Origin: an uncultured Muribaculaceae bacterium
GTDB taxonomy: Bacteria; Bacteroidota; Bacteroidia; Bacteroidales; Muribaculaceae
DNA: 19,400 nt
Reading direction: 5' to 3'
Assembly: GCA_910578805.1 (NCBI GenBank)
Contig: CAJTRS010000034.1
Location: 1 to 19,400, forward strand
The stretch's first letter is position 1. Every line of letters begins with the position of its first letter. Under the pieces are notes generated by a model. The model was not told where the DNA came from. It saw nothing but the letters and a program-made list of their open reading frames with translations, and searched no databases. Below, piece by piece: positions 6,637-13,026 of this stretch. A program made the position numbers and the translations under genes.

Positions 6637-8325
6637 ATGAACCAGAAGCCGATCATCTATCAACTTCTTCCTCGACTTTTCAGTAATTATAACGATAATT
6701 GTATAAATGGCGGCAGCATAGGCCAAAACGGAGCAGGGAAACTCAATGCCATAACCCCCGGAGTGTTGAAAGCCATAAAGCAGCTTGGTGTGACCCATGT
6801 GTGGTACACCGGCGTAATCGAGCATGCGCACTGCTCCGACTACACCCAATTCGGCATAGAACGAGATAACCCACATGTCGTAAAGGGTCTTGCCGGATCG
6901 CCTTACGCCATAAAGGACTACTACGACATCGACCCCGACCTTGCCGTAAGCATACCTGACCGTGTGGCCGAATTCGAAGCCTTGGTGTGCCGCACACATG
7001 CCGCCGGCATGAAAGTGATCATGGACTTCGTGCCCAACCACGTGGCACGCCGGTATCACAGCGATGCCGCTCCCGCAGGCGCTCCGTCCGACTTCGGCGC
7101 CGATGACCGCACCGACTGGTTTTTTGCCCACGACAACAATTTCTACTACATGCCCCATCAGGCTTTCGCTCCCAATGATGTGGACCTTGGCAACGGCGCC
7201 GATGCCTACGGCGAATATCCCGCCAAAGCCTCGGGCAACGACTGCTTCACGGCATCGCCCGGTGTGTGCGACTGGTATGACACAGTGAAACTCAACTACG
7301 GAGTGGACTACAGCAACGGATCGCGACACTTCACCCCCGTGCCCTCCACATGGCAAAAGATGCTCCACATACTCCTCTACTGGGCCTCGAAAGGCATCGA
7401 CGGATTCCGGTGCGATATGGTGCACATGGTGCCACTGGAGTTCTGGCAGTGGGCCATACCTCAGGTCAAATACCGCCGGCCGGGCATAGTGTTCATTGCC
7501 GAAATATACGACATGAACCTGTATTACCCCTATATACATATAGGTGGCTTCGACTACCTGTATGACAAGGTGAACCTCTACGACACCCTGCGCGCCATAC
7601 AGACCGCCGGCACACCCGCCTCGGCCATCACAGGCTGCTGGCAGCGACTCGGCGACATGGAGCCCCACATGCTCAACTTCCTTGAAAACCACGATGAGCA
7701 GCGGTTTGCCTCACCGTTCTATGCCGGCGATGCCGGCCTCGCCCTACCATCGTTAGTGGTCAGTGCCATGATAGGCACCGGAGCCATGATGATATACGCC
7801 GGACAGGAACTCGGCGAACCGGGCACCGACGCCGAAGGCTACAGCGGCTATGACGGCCGCACCACCATATTTGACTACTGGAGCATCGACACCCTGCGGC
7901 GCTGGCTCAACGGAGGCCGCCCTGCCATGAAACAACTGTCACAAACCGAACGCAGCCTGCGCGCCACATACACCCGGATACTGTCATTGTGCAACGACGA
8001 GCCTGCCATTTCGCACGGTAAATTCTTCGACCTGATGTATGTAAACCGCGATAACCCCACCATAGACACCGGGCGCCAATATGCCTTCCTGCGCCACAGC
8101 GGAACCGACACATTGGTCATAGCGGTCAACTTCGGCTCCGACACGGCCGAAACAGCCATCAACATACCTCTCCACGCATTTGAGTACCTCGGCATAACAC
8201 CCGGACACTACGAAGCCACCGAACTGATAGGCGGAGGCAATGAATCAAAACATCTCAGCCCCGAGGCACCGTTTGAAACCCGCATACCGCCGCATGGAGC
8301 CGTGATATGGAAAATTTCACAATAA
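6637..8325 (+). CDS. Alpha-amylase family glycoside hydrolase (GH13)
   Basis: Predicted alpha-glucan-active enzyme with a GH13 (beta/alpha)8 barrel. Conserved regions appear in order: DFVPNH at 130-135 (region I), GFRCD at 256-260 with nucleophile D260 (region II), FIAEI at 286-290 with acid/base E289 (region III), and ENHDEQ at 350-355 with transition-state stabiliser D353 (region IV). A C-terminal beta-sandwich is likely from about residue 470, ending in PHGAVIWKI, a typical last strand. There is no signal peptide, so the enzyme should act in the cytoplasm on glycogen or imported maltodextrins rather than on extracellular starch. Length (562 aa) suits a single-catalytic-domain member. It has its own promoter and sits between the fic terminator and prs. 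The subfamily, and whether it hydrolyses or transfers glucosyl units, cannot be decided by eye. Confidence 0.9.
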   Translation: MNQKPIIYQLLPRLFSNYNDNCINGGSIGQNGAGKLNAITPGVLKAIKQLGVTHVWYTGVIEHAHCSDYTQFGIERDNPHVVKGLAGSPYAIKDYYDIDPDLAVSIPDRVAEFEALVCRTHAAGMKVIMDFVPNHVARRYHSDAAPAGAPSDFGADDRTDWFFAHDNNFYYMPHQAFAPNDVDLGNGADAYGEYPAKASGNDCFTASPGVCDWYDTVKLNYGVDYSNGSRHFTPVPSTWQKMLHILLYWASKGIDGFRCDMVHMVPLEFWQWAIPQVKYRRPGIVFIAEIYDMNLYYPYIHIGGFDYLYDKVNLYDTLRAIQTAGTPASAITGCWQRLGDMEPHMLNFLENHDEQRFASPFYAGDAGLALPSLVVSAMIGTGAMMIYAGQELGEPGTDAEGYSGYDGRTTIFDYWSIDTLRRWLNGGRPAMKQLSQTERSLRATYTRILSLCNDEPAISHGKFFDLMYVNRDNPTIDTGRQYAFLRHSGTDTLVIAVNFGSDTAETAINIPLHAFEYLGITPGHYEATELIGGGNESKHLSPEAPFETRIPPHGAVIWKISQ

Positions 8326-8353
8326 AGAGATTTTAACCTCTTCAAATTTTTCT

Positions 8354-8361
8354 TACCTTTG
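8354..8361 (+). promoter_or_regulatory. Promoter -7 box for prs
   Basis: TACCTTTG, an exact TAnnTTTG match, 29 bases before the prs ATG. It lies just after a short AT-rich stretch that may weakly terminate the GH13 transcript. Confidence 0.65.
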
Positions 8362-8390
8362 CAACATCATAATTTCACCTTCCAATAGTT

Positions 8391-9335
8391 ATGCAATCAA
8401 TAGTCCACCCTATCAAGATTTTCGCCGGCACAGCATCACGTTACATGGGCGAAGAGATTTGTAAAGACCTCGGCGTAGAGTTAGGCAAAATGAATGTCCA
8501 GCACTTTGCCGACGGGGAGTTCGAAGTATCGTTTGAAGAAACGGTGCGCGGCTGCGAGGTTTATCTCGTACAGTCCACATTTCCCAACACCGACAACCTC
8601 ATGGAGCTACTGCTTATGATCGACGCCGCAAAGCGCGCATCGGCACACTCCGTTATCGCCGTAATCCCCTACTTCGGGTGGGCCCGTCAGGACCGCAAGG
8701 ACAAGCCGCGTGTGTCCATCGCCGCCAAATTGGTAGCCGACCTTCTTAGTGCTGCCGGTGTCAACCGCGTGATCACCATGGATCTCCACGCCGACCAGAT
8801 ACAGGGATTCTTCAACGTACCCGTCGATCACCTCTATGCGTCGTCGGTGTTTATCCCCTACATCGAATCGCTCAAACTCGAGGATATGGTAGTGGCCACC
8901 CCCGATGTGGGCGGTGCCAAGCGAGCCAACTCCTATGCCAAGTATCTCAACGTGCCCCTGGTACTCTGCCACAAACAACGCGCCAAAGCCAATGTGGTGG
9001 CATCGATGACAGTGATAGGCGATGTCAAAGGCAAGAATGTGATACTCGTGGACGACATGGTCGATACTGCCGGCACCATAACCAAAGCCGCCGACCTGAT
9101 GATGTCAGAAGGAGCCAAATCCGTACGTGCCCTCGCCTCCCACGCCATTATGAGCGATCCCGCATCGGAACGCGTGGATTCCTGCGGCATGACCGAAATG
9201 ATATTCACCAACTCCATACCATTCCGGAAAGAGTGCAAGAAAGCCACCATACTTTCGGTAGCCCACCTCATTGCCGACACTATACGTCGCGTACACAACA
9301 ACGAATCCATATCCCAGCAATACGTATTCAAATAA
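8391..9335 (+). CDS. prs: Ribose-phosphate pyrophosphokinase (PRPP synthetase)
   Basis: Makes 5-phosphoribosyl diphosphate from ribose 5-phosphate and ATP in the cytoplasm, feeding purine, pyrimidine, histidine, tryptophan and NAD synthesis. At 314 aa it has the usual family length. Diagnostic segments are HFADGEFEVSFEE (38-50), the YFGWARQDRKDKPR ATP-binding flexible loop (94-107), the DLHADQIQGFF signature (131-141, H133) and the PRPP-binding loop VILVDDMVDTAGTI (217-230). The two tandem phosphoribosyltransferase-like domains are complete. The start codon ATG is preceded by a TACCTTTG promoter, and the gene ends 22 bases before a very strong hairpin, so it is probably transcribed alone. Nothing unusual is seen in the active site. 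Confidence 0.97.
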   Translation: MQSIVHPIKIFAGTASRYMGEEICKDLGVELGKMNVQHFADGEFEVSFEETVRGCEVYLVQSTFPNTDNLMELLLMIDAAKRASAHSVIAVIPYFGWARQDRKDKPRVSIAAKLVADLLSAAGVNRVITMDLHADQIQGFFNVPVDHLYASSVFIPYIESLKLEDMVVATPDVGGAKRANSYAKYLNVPLVLCHKQRAKANVVASMTVIGDVKGKNVILVDDMVDTAGTITKAADLMMSEGAKSVRALASHAIMSDPASERVDSCGMTEMIFTNSIPFRKECKKATILSVAHLIADTIRRVHNNESISQQYVFK

Positions 9336-9357
9336 CCCCACACCGCAAGGATATAAG

Positions 9358-9397
9358 CAACGGTGCGTCCGGTTCTGTCCGGACGCACCGTTGTTTT
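9358..9397 (+). terminator. Strong intrinsic terminator after prs
   Basis: A perfect 15-bp GC-rich stem (9358-9372 with 9379-9393) with a 6-base loop, followed by TTTT. It lies between the convergent prs and small membrane-protein genes. On the minus strand the trailing T-tract is poor, so it serves mainly prs. Confidence 0.9.
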
Positions 9398-9403
9398 GTC
9401 ATT

Positions 9404-9664
9404 TCACATCACAGACAAAGCCACCCATATCAACGCACCCGTGACCGCAATCCCGGCTATGCACACCCAGCTATAGACCCTGCAACCTTGCCGGAATCCG
9501 TCATAGACCAACACGGCCATTATCACCGCAAACAAAGCAAACCAGACCCACATAAACGTCACGGGCAGAACATCAAACATCACTAAAGCCAAAAGCACCA
9601 GCATGATTATGCGGGCATAAAGCATGAACTTCTTACGGGCGGGGGTGAATACGGGACGTTTCAT
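9404..9664 (-). CDS. Small three-helix membrane protein of unknown function
   Basis: An 86 aa hydrophobic protein that I do not recognise. It begins MKRPVFTPARKK, a basic cytosolic N-terminus. Three likely membrane helices follow at about 13-34, 37-54 and 63-85, with the short loop DGFRQGCR between the second and third. I chose the ATG at 9664; an in-frame upstream ATG at 9724 would add 20 residues (LITAFYSCILSFCANRIPI) with less natural composition. The gene converges on the prs terminator and is divergent from the RNA element to its right. Upstream, the minus strand has TATCGTTTTG, one base longer than a TAnnTTTG box. No transporter or enzyme motif is visible. It could be a small membrane stress or scaffold protein, but this cannot be shown. 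Confidence 0.6.
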   Translation of the reverse strand: MKRPVFTPARKKFMLYARIIMLVLLALVMFDVLPVTFMWVWFALFAVIMAVLVYDGFRQGCRVYSWVCIAGIAVTGALIWVALSVM

Positions 9665-9772
9665 AATGGGAATTCTGTTGGCACAAAACGATAAGATACA
9701 TGAATAAAATGCTGTAATTAACATAATTGTTCTGTTTTTCCATCGGCTTTCGCCCGGGAAACGTTAAATAAA

Positions 9773-9805
9773 TTTGCTTTTTAACTCAACTAATTCGTAT
9801 CTTTG
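9773..9805 (+). promoter_or_regulatory. Complete Bacteroidota promoter (TTTG-N21-TATCTTTG)
   Basis: TTTG at 9773-9776, a 21-base spacer, and TATCTTTG at 9798-9805 together match the -33/-7 consensus (TTTG, 19-21 bases, TAnnTTTG). It is the best complete promoter in the window, yet no conventional gene starts within the following 120 bases. It therefore drives the leader or RNA that begins near 9811. Confidence 0.75.
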
Positions 9806-9929
9806 CATCGCCGGTCAGCCCAGAGGGGCAGGGCGGGTATTAAATATTACATAAAGACGCGTTTTTTAGCGTTTTATCTTCTATCCTTTAGATTCTCGCA
9901 AAATTTAACAGACAGAGAAGATAAAAGCA

Positions 9930-10067
9930 ATGGCGACGTTTACGCTTGATATGCAGACCACAACCATGGCGCCGAGAGGCACAGCCATGCGTGGTGGTAA
10001 AGACATATCCAAGCGTGGGCTGACGGCGTTGCTTATCCTCTGTCGATGGCAATGCGAGAAGCCCTAA
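9930..10067 (+). CDS. Possible 45-aa leader peptide inside the structured RNA
   Basis: ATG at 9930, TAA at 10065-10067. The peptide starts MATFTLDMQTTTMAPRG, has a basic middle (RGGKDISKRG) and ends LTALLILCRWQCEKP. It matches no family I know. The A/G-rich sequence AGAAGATAAAAGC just before the ATG is a plausible ribosome-loading site for this phylum, but it is the 3' arm of hairpin A. The last third of the frame forms the 5' arm of the terminator rod, and the stop codon lies in its apical part. A ribosome translating to the end would therefore keep the terminator from forming. It may equally be a chance frame in a non-coding RNA. Confidence 0.3.
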   Translation: MATFTLDMQTTTMAPRGTAMRGGKDISKRGLTALLILCRWQCEKP

Positions 10068-10109
10068 GGATCGGGATAAGCGACAAAAAGCAGATCCCAC
10101 GCTTTTTTT
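10011..10109 (+). terminator. Long rod-shaped intrinsic terminator
   Basis: The outer stem AAGCGTGGG (10011-10019) pairs perfectly with CCCACGCTT (10096-10104). An inner 11-bp stem with one G-T pair joins 10028-10038 and 10074-10084, and short CGAT/ATCG and GGC/GCC stems lie further in. Seven T's (10103-10109) follow. The unusual length (94 bases) and internal loops suggest a regulated terminator rather than a simple one. Confidence 0.7.
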
Positions 10110-10237
10110 ATGTACGGTAAGGGACCGAAACGACTCTCTACCGCAAGTGTTGATAACCATCATTATTTCTCCTGACAGGGATCGGCAGGGCAAACCAATC
10201 GAAGTTGCGCCCGACACGTATTTTAGGGATACACACA

Positions 10238-10759
10238 ATGAAACGCATAGCATTGCTATTGCTTGCAGTAATGGCTTTTGGCGGCGCCTCCACCGTAAGC
10301 GCCCAGAAGCGCAAAGCCGAGGAAAAGGCGTTTGAGGAAGCTACAGCCCGCAGACTTGAACCGGAAGTGAGAGTCTTTATCCGCCCCATGGTGTGCGACC
10401 TGAAGCTCCTCACCACCGACAGGGAAACATTCGGCCCCTACCCGTTCACCATCAAAGGACTCGACCAGCTCACCGAAGAGGAATTTCTCAGCATCAAATC
10501 GCGTGCCCTGTATCAGGCAGCCAAGGAAAACGAAGCCGACGCCATCTTGGAGCCTTTGTTCTATTCCTATTGCAATGCCAAGGAACCCAAGACAATGTAC
10601 ATAGAACTTTCGGGCTATCCCGTGAAATACATCAACTTCCATCCCCTCAAGGACGACGAAGTGGATATGGTTGAGAAAGTCTATACACGCAACTGGACCG
10701 ACTTCTGGGAAAACAAAGCTCCCAACATCGTAACCACCAACACACAGAACACGAAATAA
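10238..10759 (+). CDS. Exported protein of unknown function
   Basis: A 173 aa protein with a clear Sec signal peptide: MKR, then IALLLLAVMAFGGAST, with cleavage after VSA near residue 22, and no lipobox cysteine. It should be periplasmic or secreted. The mature part is mixed alpha/beta and rich in charged residues (RKAEEKAFEEATARRLEPEV near its start), with no known catalytic motif. The pattern AAKENEADAILEPLF is typical of periplasmic proteins that sense or buffer, but I cannot name a family. The first ATG that gives a signal peptide is 10238; an earlier in-frame TTG at 10205 was not used. No exact promoter box precedes it, so expression may depend on read-through from the structured leader ending at 10109. 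It heads four same-strand envelope genes, 33 bases before the next. Confidence 0.8.
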   Translation: MKRIALLLLAVMAFGGASTVSAQKRKAEEKAFEEATARRLEPEVRVFIRPMVCDLKLLTTDRETFGPYPFTIKGLDQLTEEEFLSIKSRALYQAAKENEADAILEPLFYSYCNAKEPKTMYIELSGYPVKYINFHPLKDDEVDMVEKVYTRNWTDFWENKAPNIVTTNTQNTK

Positions 10760-10792
10760 CACTATTACAACTTTAATCCCCCAATACTACAA

Positions 10793-11221
10793 ATGAAAGC
10801 AAAACTATTCGGCCTCATGGCCTTGATTATTACTTCGCTGTCGTTCACGGCATGCGATGACGATGATGACGAAGCAAACTCCATGCTCGTAGGGAAATGG
10901 CAACAGACCCATGTGATCGATGAGGAATCAGAAGACCTCGATGAGACATTCGAAGACTGCGAATGGAAAGAAAGGACAGATGCCAGAGTAGAATTTACCT
11001 CCGACGGTATCATGAAAGGCTGGGAGTTTGAAAACGGCAGGTGGGAATATCAGGGAGAAGTGCCATACAAATACTCCGACGGAAAAATAACGGTACCCGG
11101 AATAGAAGGGGCAATGAACATCGTAAAACTCACCGACAGCGAATTGGAGACATCAGAGAGCGGGATAGACTATGAATATCAATATAAATGGATAGTAAAA
11201 TCCAAGTTCCGCCGTATCTGA
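10793..11221 (+). CDS. Probable surface lipoprotein, lipocalin-like
   Basis: A 142 aa lipoprotein. The signal peptide ends in the lipobox SFTAC with the acylated cysteine at position 21, followed at once by DDDDDE. An acidic run next to the cysteine resembles the lipoprotein export signal that sends Bacteroidota lipoproteins to the cell surface and outer-membrane vesicles, so a surface location is likely. The mature part starts LVGKWQQTHVID and continues with short strands (VEFTSDGIMKGWEFENGRWE), as in the lipocalin-like lipoproteins common in Bacteroidales. That match rests on pattern, not on an alignment. It sits between an unknown exported protein and a beta-barrel protein, 33 and 62 bases away, probably in one operon. 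Ligand or partner unknown. Confidence 0.8.
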   Translation: MKAKLFGLMALIITSLSFTACDDDDDEANSMLVGKWQQTHVIDEESEDLDETFEDCEWKERTDARVEFTSDGIMKGWEFENGRWEYQGEVPYKYSDGKITVPGIEGAMNIVKLTDSELETSESGIDYEYQYKWIVKSKFRRI

Positions 11222-11283
11222 CATATTCTTAACAAAAACAGACAGACAACCAACATTTAATAATCCTTTAAATTTTCGCAACA

Positions 11284-11901
11284 ATGAAAAAGTTTCTATT
11301 TTTAGCTATCGCTGTGCTGATGGCCACAGCCGCCAACGCCCAGTTGATGACCTCGCGCACATTCTTCGGCAAAGAGCGCAACACAGTATGGTTCCTCCGC
11401 GCAGGTATGTCGATCAACAACGTCACAAACGTTGAAGAAACCACAAGCGCCGTAGGCTACGATGTAAACATCGGCTTTCAGAAACCCATAGCATCATCTG
11501 CCGTTTACTGGGGAATGGACCTCGGCTCAAGCACCCGTGGGTTCGGATACGAAGCAAACGGAGAAGACAAGACCGCAATGATGTACAATGTGCGCTTCAC
11601 CCCTCTGACTTTCGGCTACAAATACAGCGTAACCGACAATTTCAAAATCGACGGACACCTCGGAGCTTACCTCAGCTATGACTTTGCACAGAGTGAAGAT
11701 GCTGAAGATCTCACTATCTCAGGAAGCAGCCTGGAAGAATTCGACGCCGGCATGCAGGTGGGCTTAGGTGTGTGGTTCAAGCGTTTCAATATCGACTTTA
11801 CATATCAGCGCGGCTTCTGCGCCATGGCCGATCTCGATTCCGATAAATTCGACACACCGTATTCGAGCAACTTCCTGATCCGTCTTGGCATTGCTTTCTA
11901 A
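11284..11901 (+). CDS. Outer-membrane beta-barrel protein
   Basis: A 205 aa protein with a signal peptide (MKKFLFLAIAVLMATAANA, cleavage before Q20) and a mature region of alternating amphipathic strands, for example AVGYDVNIGFQKPI, YWGMDLGSS, NVRFTPLTFGYKYSV and FNIDFTYQRGF. It ends FLIRLGIAF with a C-terminal phenylalanine, the usual signal for outer-membrane insertion. The size and probable 8-strand layout fit the small outer-membrane beta-barrel (OmpA-barrel/Skp-like porin) group common in Bacteroidota. Such proteins are structural, adhesive or small pores; no specific activity can be inferred. The next gene starts one base after this stop codon, which indicates translational coupling. 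Confidence 0.85.
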   Translation: MKKFLFLAIAVLMATAANAQLMTSRTFFGKERNTVWFLRAGMSINNVTNVEETTSAVGYDVNIGFQKPIASSAVYWGMDLGSSTRGFGYEANGEDKTAMMYNVRFTPLTFGYKYSVTDNFKIDGHLGAYLSYDFAQSEDAEDLTISGSSLEEFDAGMQVGLGVWFKRFNIDFTYQRGFCAMADLDSDKFDTPYSSNFLIRLGIAF

Positions 11902-11902
11902 A

Positions 11903-12697
11903 ATGAAACGGATCAGCATGCTATGTACCATACTCGCAGCCTCATCTTTGCTGTCAGCCGCCTTGGCCGACAGCAAAGATGAGATTACGGGCATGGAACT
12001 GCGCGAATGGGCCGAAGAGCAGGCCAGAGTACTTCCGCCGGTAATCAACGGCGTAAAGATGATGCGCCCCGTGATTGAGGAGGAAAAAGCCTCAGTGTCA
12101 GAGATAGTCGATATACCCGGAGTGGACAAGGACCACATATTCATTGCCGCCCTCACCTACGCCATAGAGCATATGGACGACTCTGAAAAATCAATCGACA
12201 AGATCGATGCCGTGGACTACGATGCCAAACGCTTTGTGCTGACACGCCGCGAAGAATACGGCGACGGCAAGAAAGCCTCGGCATTCAAGGGCACCATAGC
12301 ATTCCAATGTGCCGACGACATGCTCTCCTTTACCACCTACGACATAGAGGCTTCCTACAAAGAGAAAGGCATTTTGCCTCGCACACGCGCCCTTGAAAAG
12401 CTCAATCCTATGAAAAACGAACGCCATAAGGAGCTCTTCGAGGACTTCTCGTTTACCAACTCACGTTATATCCAGAATCTCACCGACTATATCAAGGGAC
12501 ACCCCTCGCTCGAGGTGACCCATTGGAAAGAGATTAAGGAACATGAAGTCACCAAAGGCATGAACGAGACCGAAGTGAAACTATCTGTGGGTATCCCCTC
12601 CATAGCCCGCCAGACAAGCGGAAAAACCAAATGGATGTACGGCAACGACTTTGTGGTCATATTCATCGACGGCGAAGTCTCCACCGTAATCGATTGA
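11903..12697 (+). CDS. Exported protein with DUF4468-like and BamE/SmpA-like regions
   Basis: A 264 aa protein with a signal peptide of about 22 residues (MKRISMLCTILAASSLLSAALA) and no lipobox at the cleavage site. Residues 66-155 (EIVDIPGVDKDHIFIAALTY ... FVLTRREE ... GTIAFQCADDMLSFTTYDIE) follow the pattern of DUF4468, a TBP-like-fold domain of Bacteroidota. The last 50 residues (HEVTKGMNETEVKLSVGIPS, then WMYGNDFVVIFIDGEVSTV) match the pattern of BamE/SmpA/OmlA domains: a KGM turn, a helix, G-P, then three strands. BamE-type domains bind outer-membrane assembly partners, and the gene is coupled to a beta-barrel gene one base upstream, so a role in envelope assembly or maintenance is plausible but inferred. 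The ATG at 11903 is chosen over an in-frame TTG at 11885 inside the previous gene. A terminator follows. Confidence 0.78.
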   Translation: MKRISMLCTILAASSLLSAALADSKDEITGMELREWAEEQARVLPPVINGVKMMRPVIEEEKASVSEIVDIPGVDKDHIFIAALTYAIEHMDDSEKSIDKIDAVDYDAKRFVLTRREEYGDGKKASAFKGTIAFQCADDMLSFTTYDIEASYKEKGILPRTRALEKLNPMKNERHKELFEDFSFTNSRYIQNLTDYIKGHPSLEVTHWKEIKEHEVTKGMNETEVKLSVGIPSIARQTSGKTKWMYGNDFVVIFIDGEVSTVID

Positions 12698-12717
12698 TAC
12701 ATATAACATTTCTTCAT

Positions 12718-12762
12718 AGCTACGACGGCATGGCCTGTGACGGGTCATGCCGCCGGCTTTTT
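12718..12762 (+). terminator. Intrinsic terminator after the envelope operon
   Basis: The core 7-bp stem CGGCATG/CATGCCG (12726-12732 with 12746-12752) is extended outward, with small internal mismatches and a 2-base bulge, to AGC/GCT (12718-12720 with 12756-12758). A run of five T's (12758-12762) follows. It closes the 10238-12697 gene group. Confidence 0.7.
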
Positions 12763-12835
12763 AACCCCACGGCAGATTTACACCCCCCCAAACAAATGCA
12801 AATCTCCGGCTCCGTTCTGTTACGAGCTGTTCGGG

Positions 12836-12883
12836 AAAGCAGGCTCCCGACACCCTCCACCATCGGCTGCGGGAGCCTGCTTT
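12836..12883. repeat. Perfect 13-bp inverted repeat in the intergenic region
   Basis: AAAGCAGGCTCCC (12836-12848) pairs with GGGAGCCTGCTTT (12871-12883) around a 22-base loop. No T-run follows on either strand, so it is not a standard terminator. It lies in the 329-base gap between the envelope genes and the DUF177 gene. The rest of that gap holds only a terminator (12718-12762) and a promoter (12969-12999). Confidence 0.7.
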
Positions 12884-12968
12884 ACGCTCAGAAACCGGCA
12901 CGGCTTTCACATCATGCCACCTCAAACGACCATATACCGCAAATACATAGATATTTTTACGGCAACAC

Positions 12969-12999
12969 TTGGAAGAGTGGAAGATATTCTATAACTTTG
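12969..12999 (+). promoter_or_regulatory. Promoter of the DUF177-rpmF-fabH group
   Basis: TTG at 12969-12971, a 20-base spacer and TAACTTTG at 12992-12999 fit the -33/-7 pattern. The -7 box ends 27 bases before the TTG start codon of the DUF177 gene, which helps fix that start. Confidence 0.7.
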
Positions 13000-13026
13000 C
13001 ACAGTTTTTTCAAGCATTATCCGATT

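Larger units (their letters stand above)
9811..10109 (+). ncRNA. Candidate structured RNA or long attenuator leader
   Basis: About 300 bases with a full promoter at the left and an intrinsic terminator at the right. Folding by eye gives: GCCC-AGAG-GGGC at 9818-9829; a short ACGC/GCGT hairpin at 9857-9872; hairpin A, 13 bp with one bulge (9869-9882 with 9916-9928, 33-base loop), which competes with the previous hairpin; hairpin B, 9 bp with a bulge and a GAGA (GNRA-type) loop at 9965-9989; and the 94-base terminator rod at 10011-10104. A 45-codon frame lies inside it. Conserved cores of RNase P RNA, tmRNA, SRP RNA and the common riboswitches were looked for and not seen. A 6S-like or Bacteroidales-specific RNA family remains possible. 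The transcript ends are inferred from promoter and terminator positions. Confidence 0.5.

Noticed and set aside
6628..7692. 354-codon minus-strand frame opposite the GH13 gene
   Set aside because: Shadow of the GH13 gene, whose four catalytic regions are all on the plus strand.
8325..8350. AAGAG/CTCTT mini-hairpin after the GH13 gene
   Set aside because: Only 5 bp and AT-rich, with a loose T-tract; too weak to list as a terminator.
9811..10109. RNase P RNA, tmRNA, SRP RNA or a common riboswitch
   Set aside because: The conserved cores (RNase P GAGGAAAGTCC, tmRNA tag and CCA end, SRP tetraloop region, TPP/cobalamin/FMN boxes) are not found, so no family name was given.
12737..12994. 85-codon frame starting at GTG in the gap before the DUF177 gene
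   Set aside because: It overlaps the terminator, the 13-bp inverted repeat and the promoter, and has no ribosome site or recognisable protein pattern.
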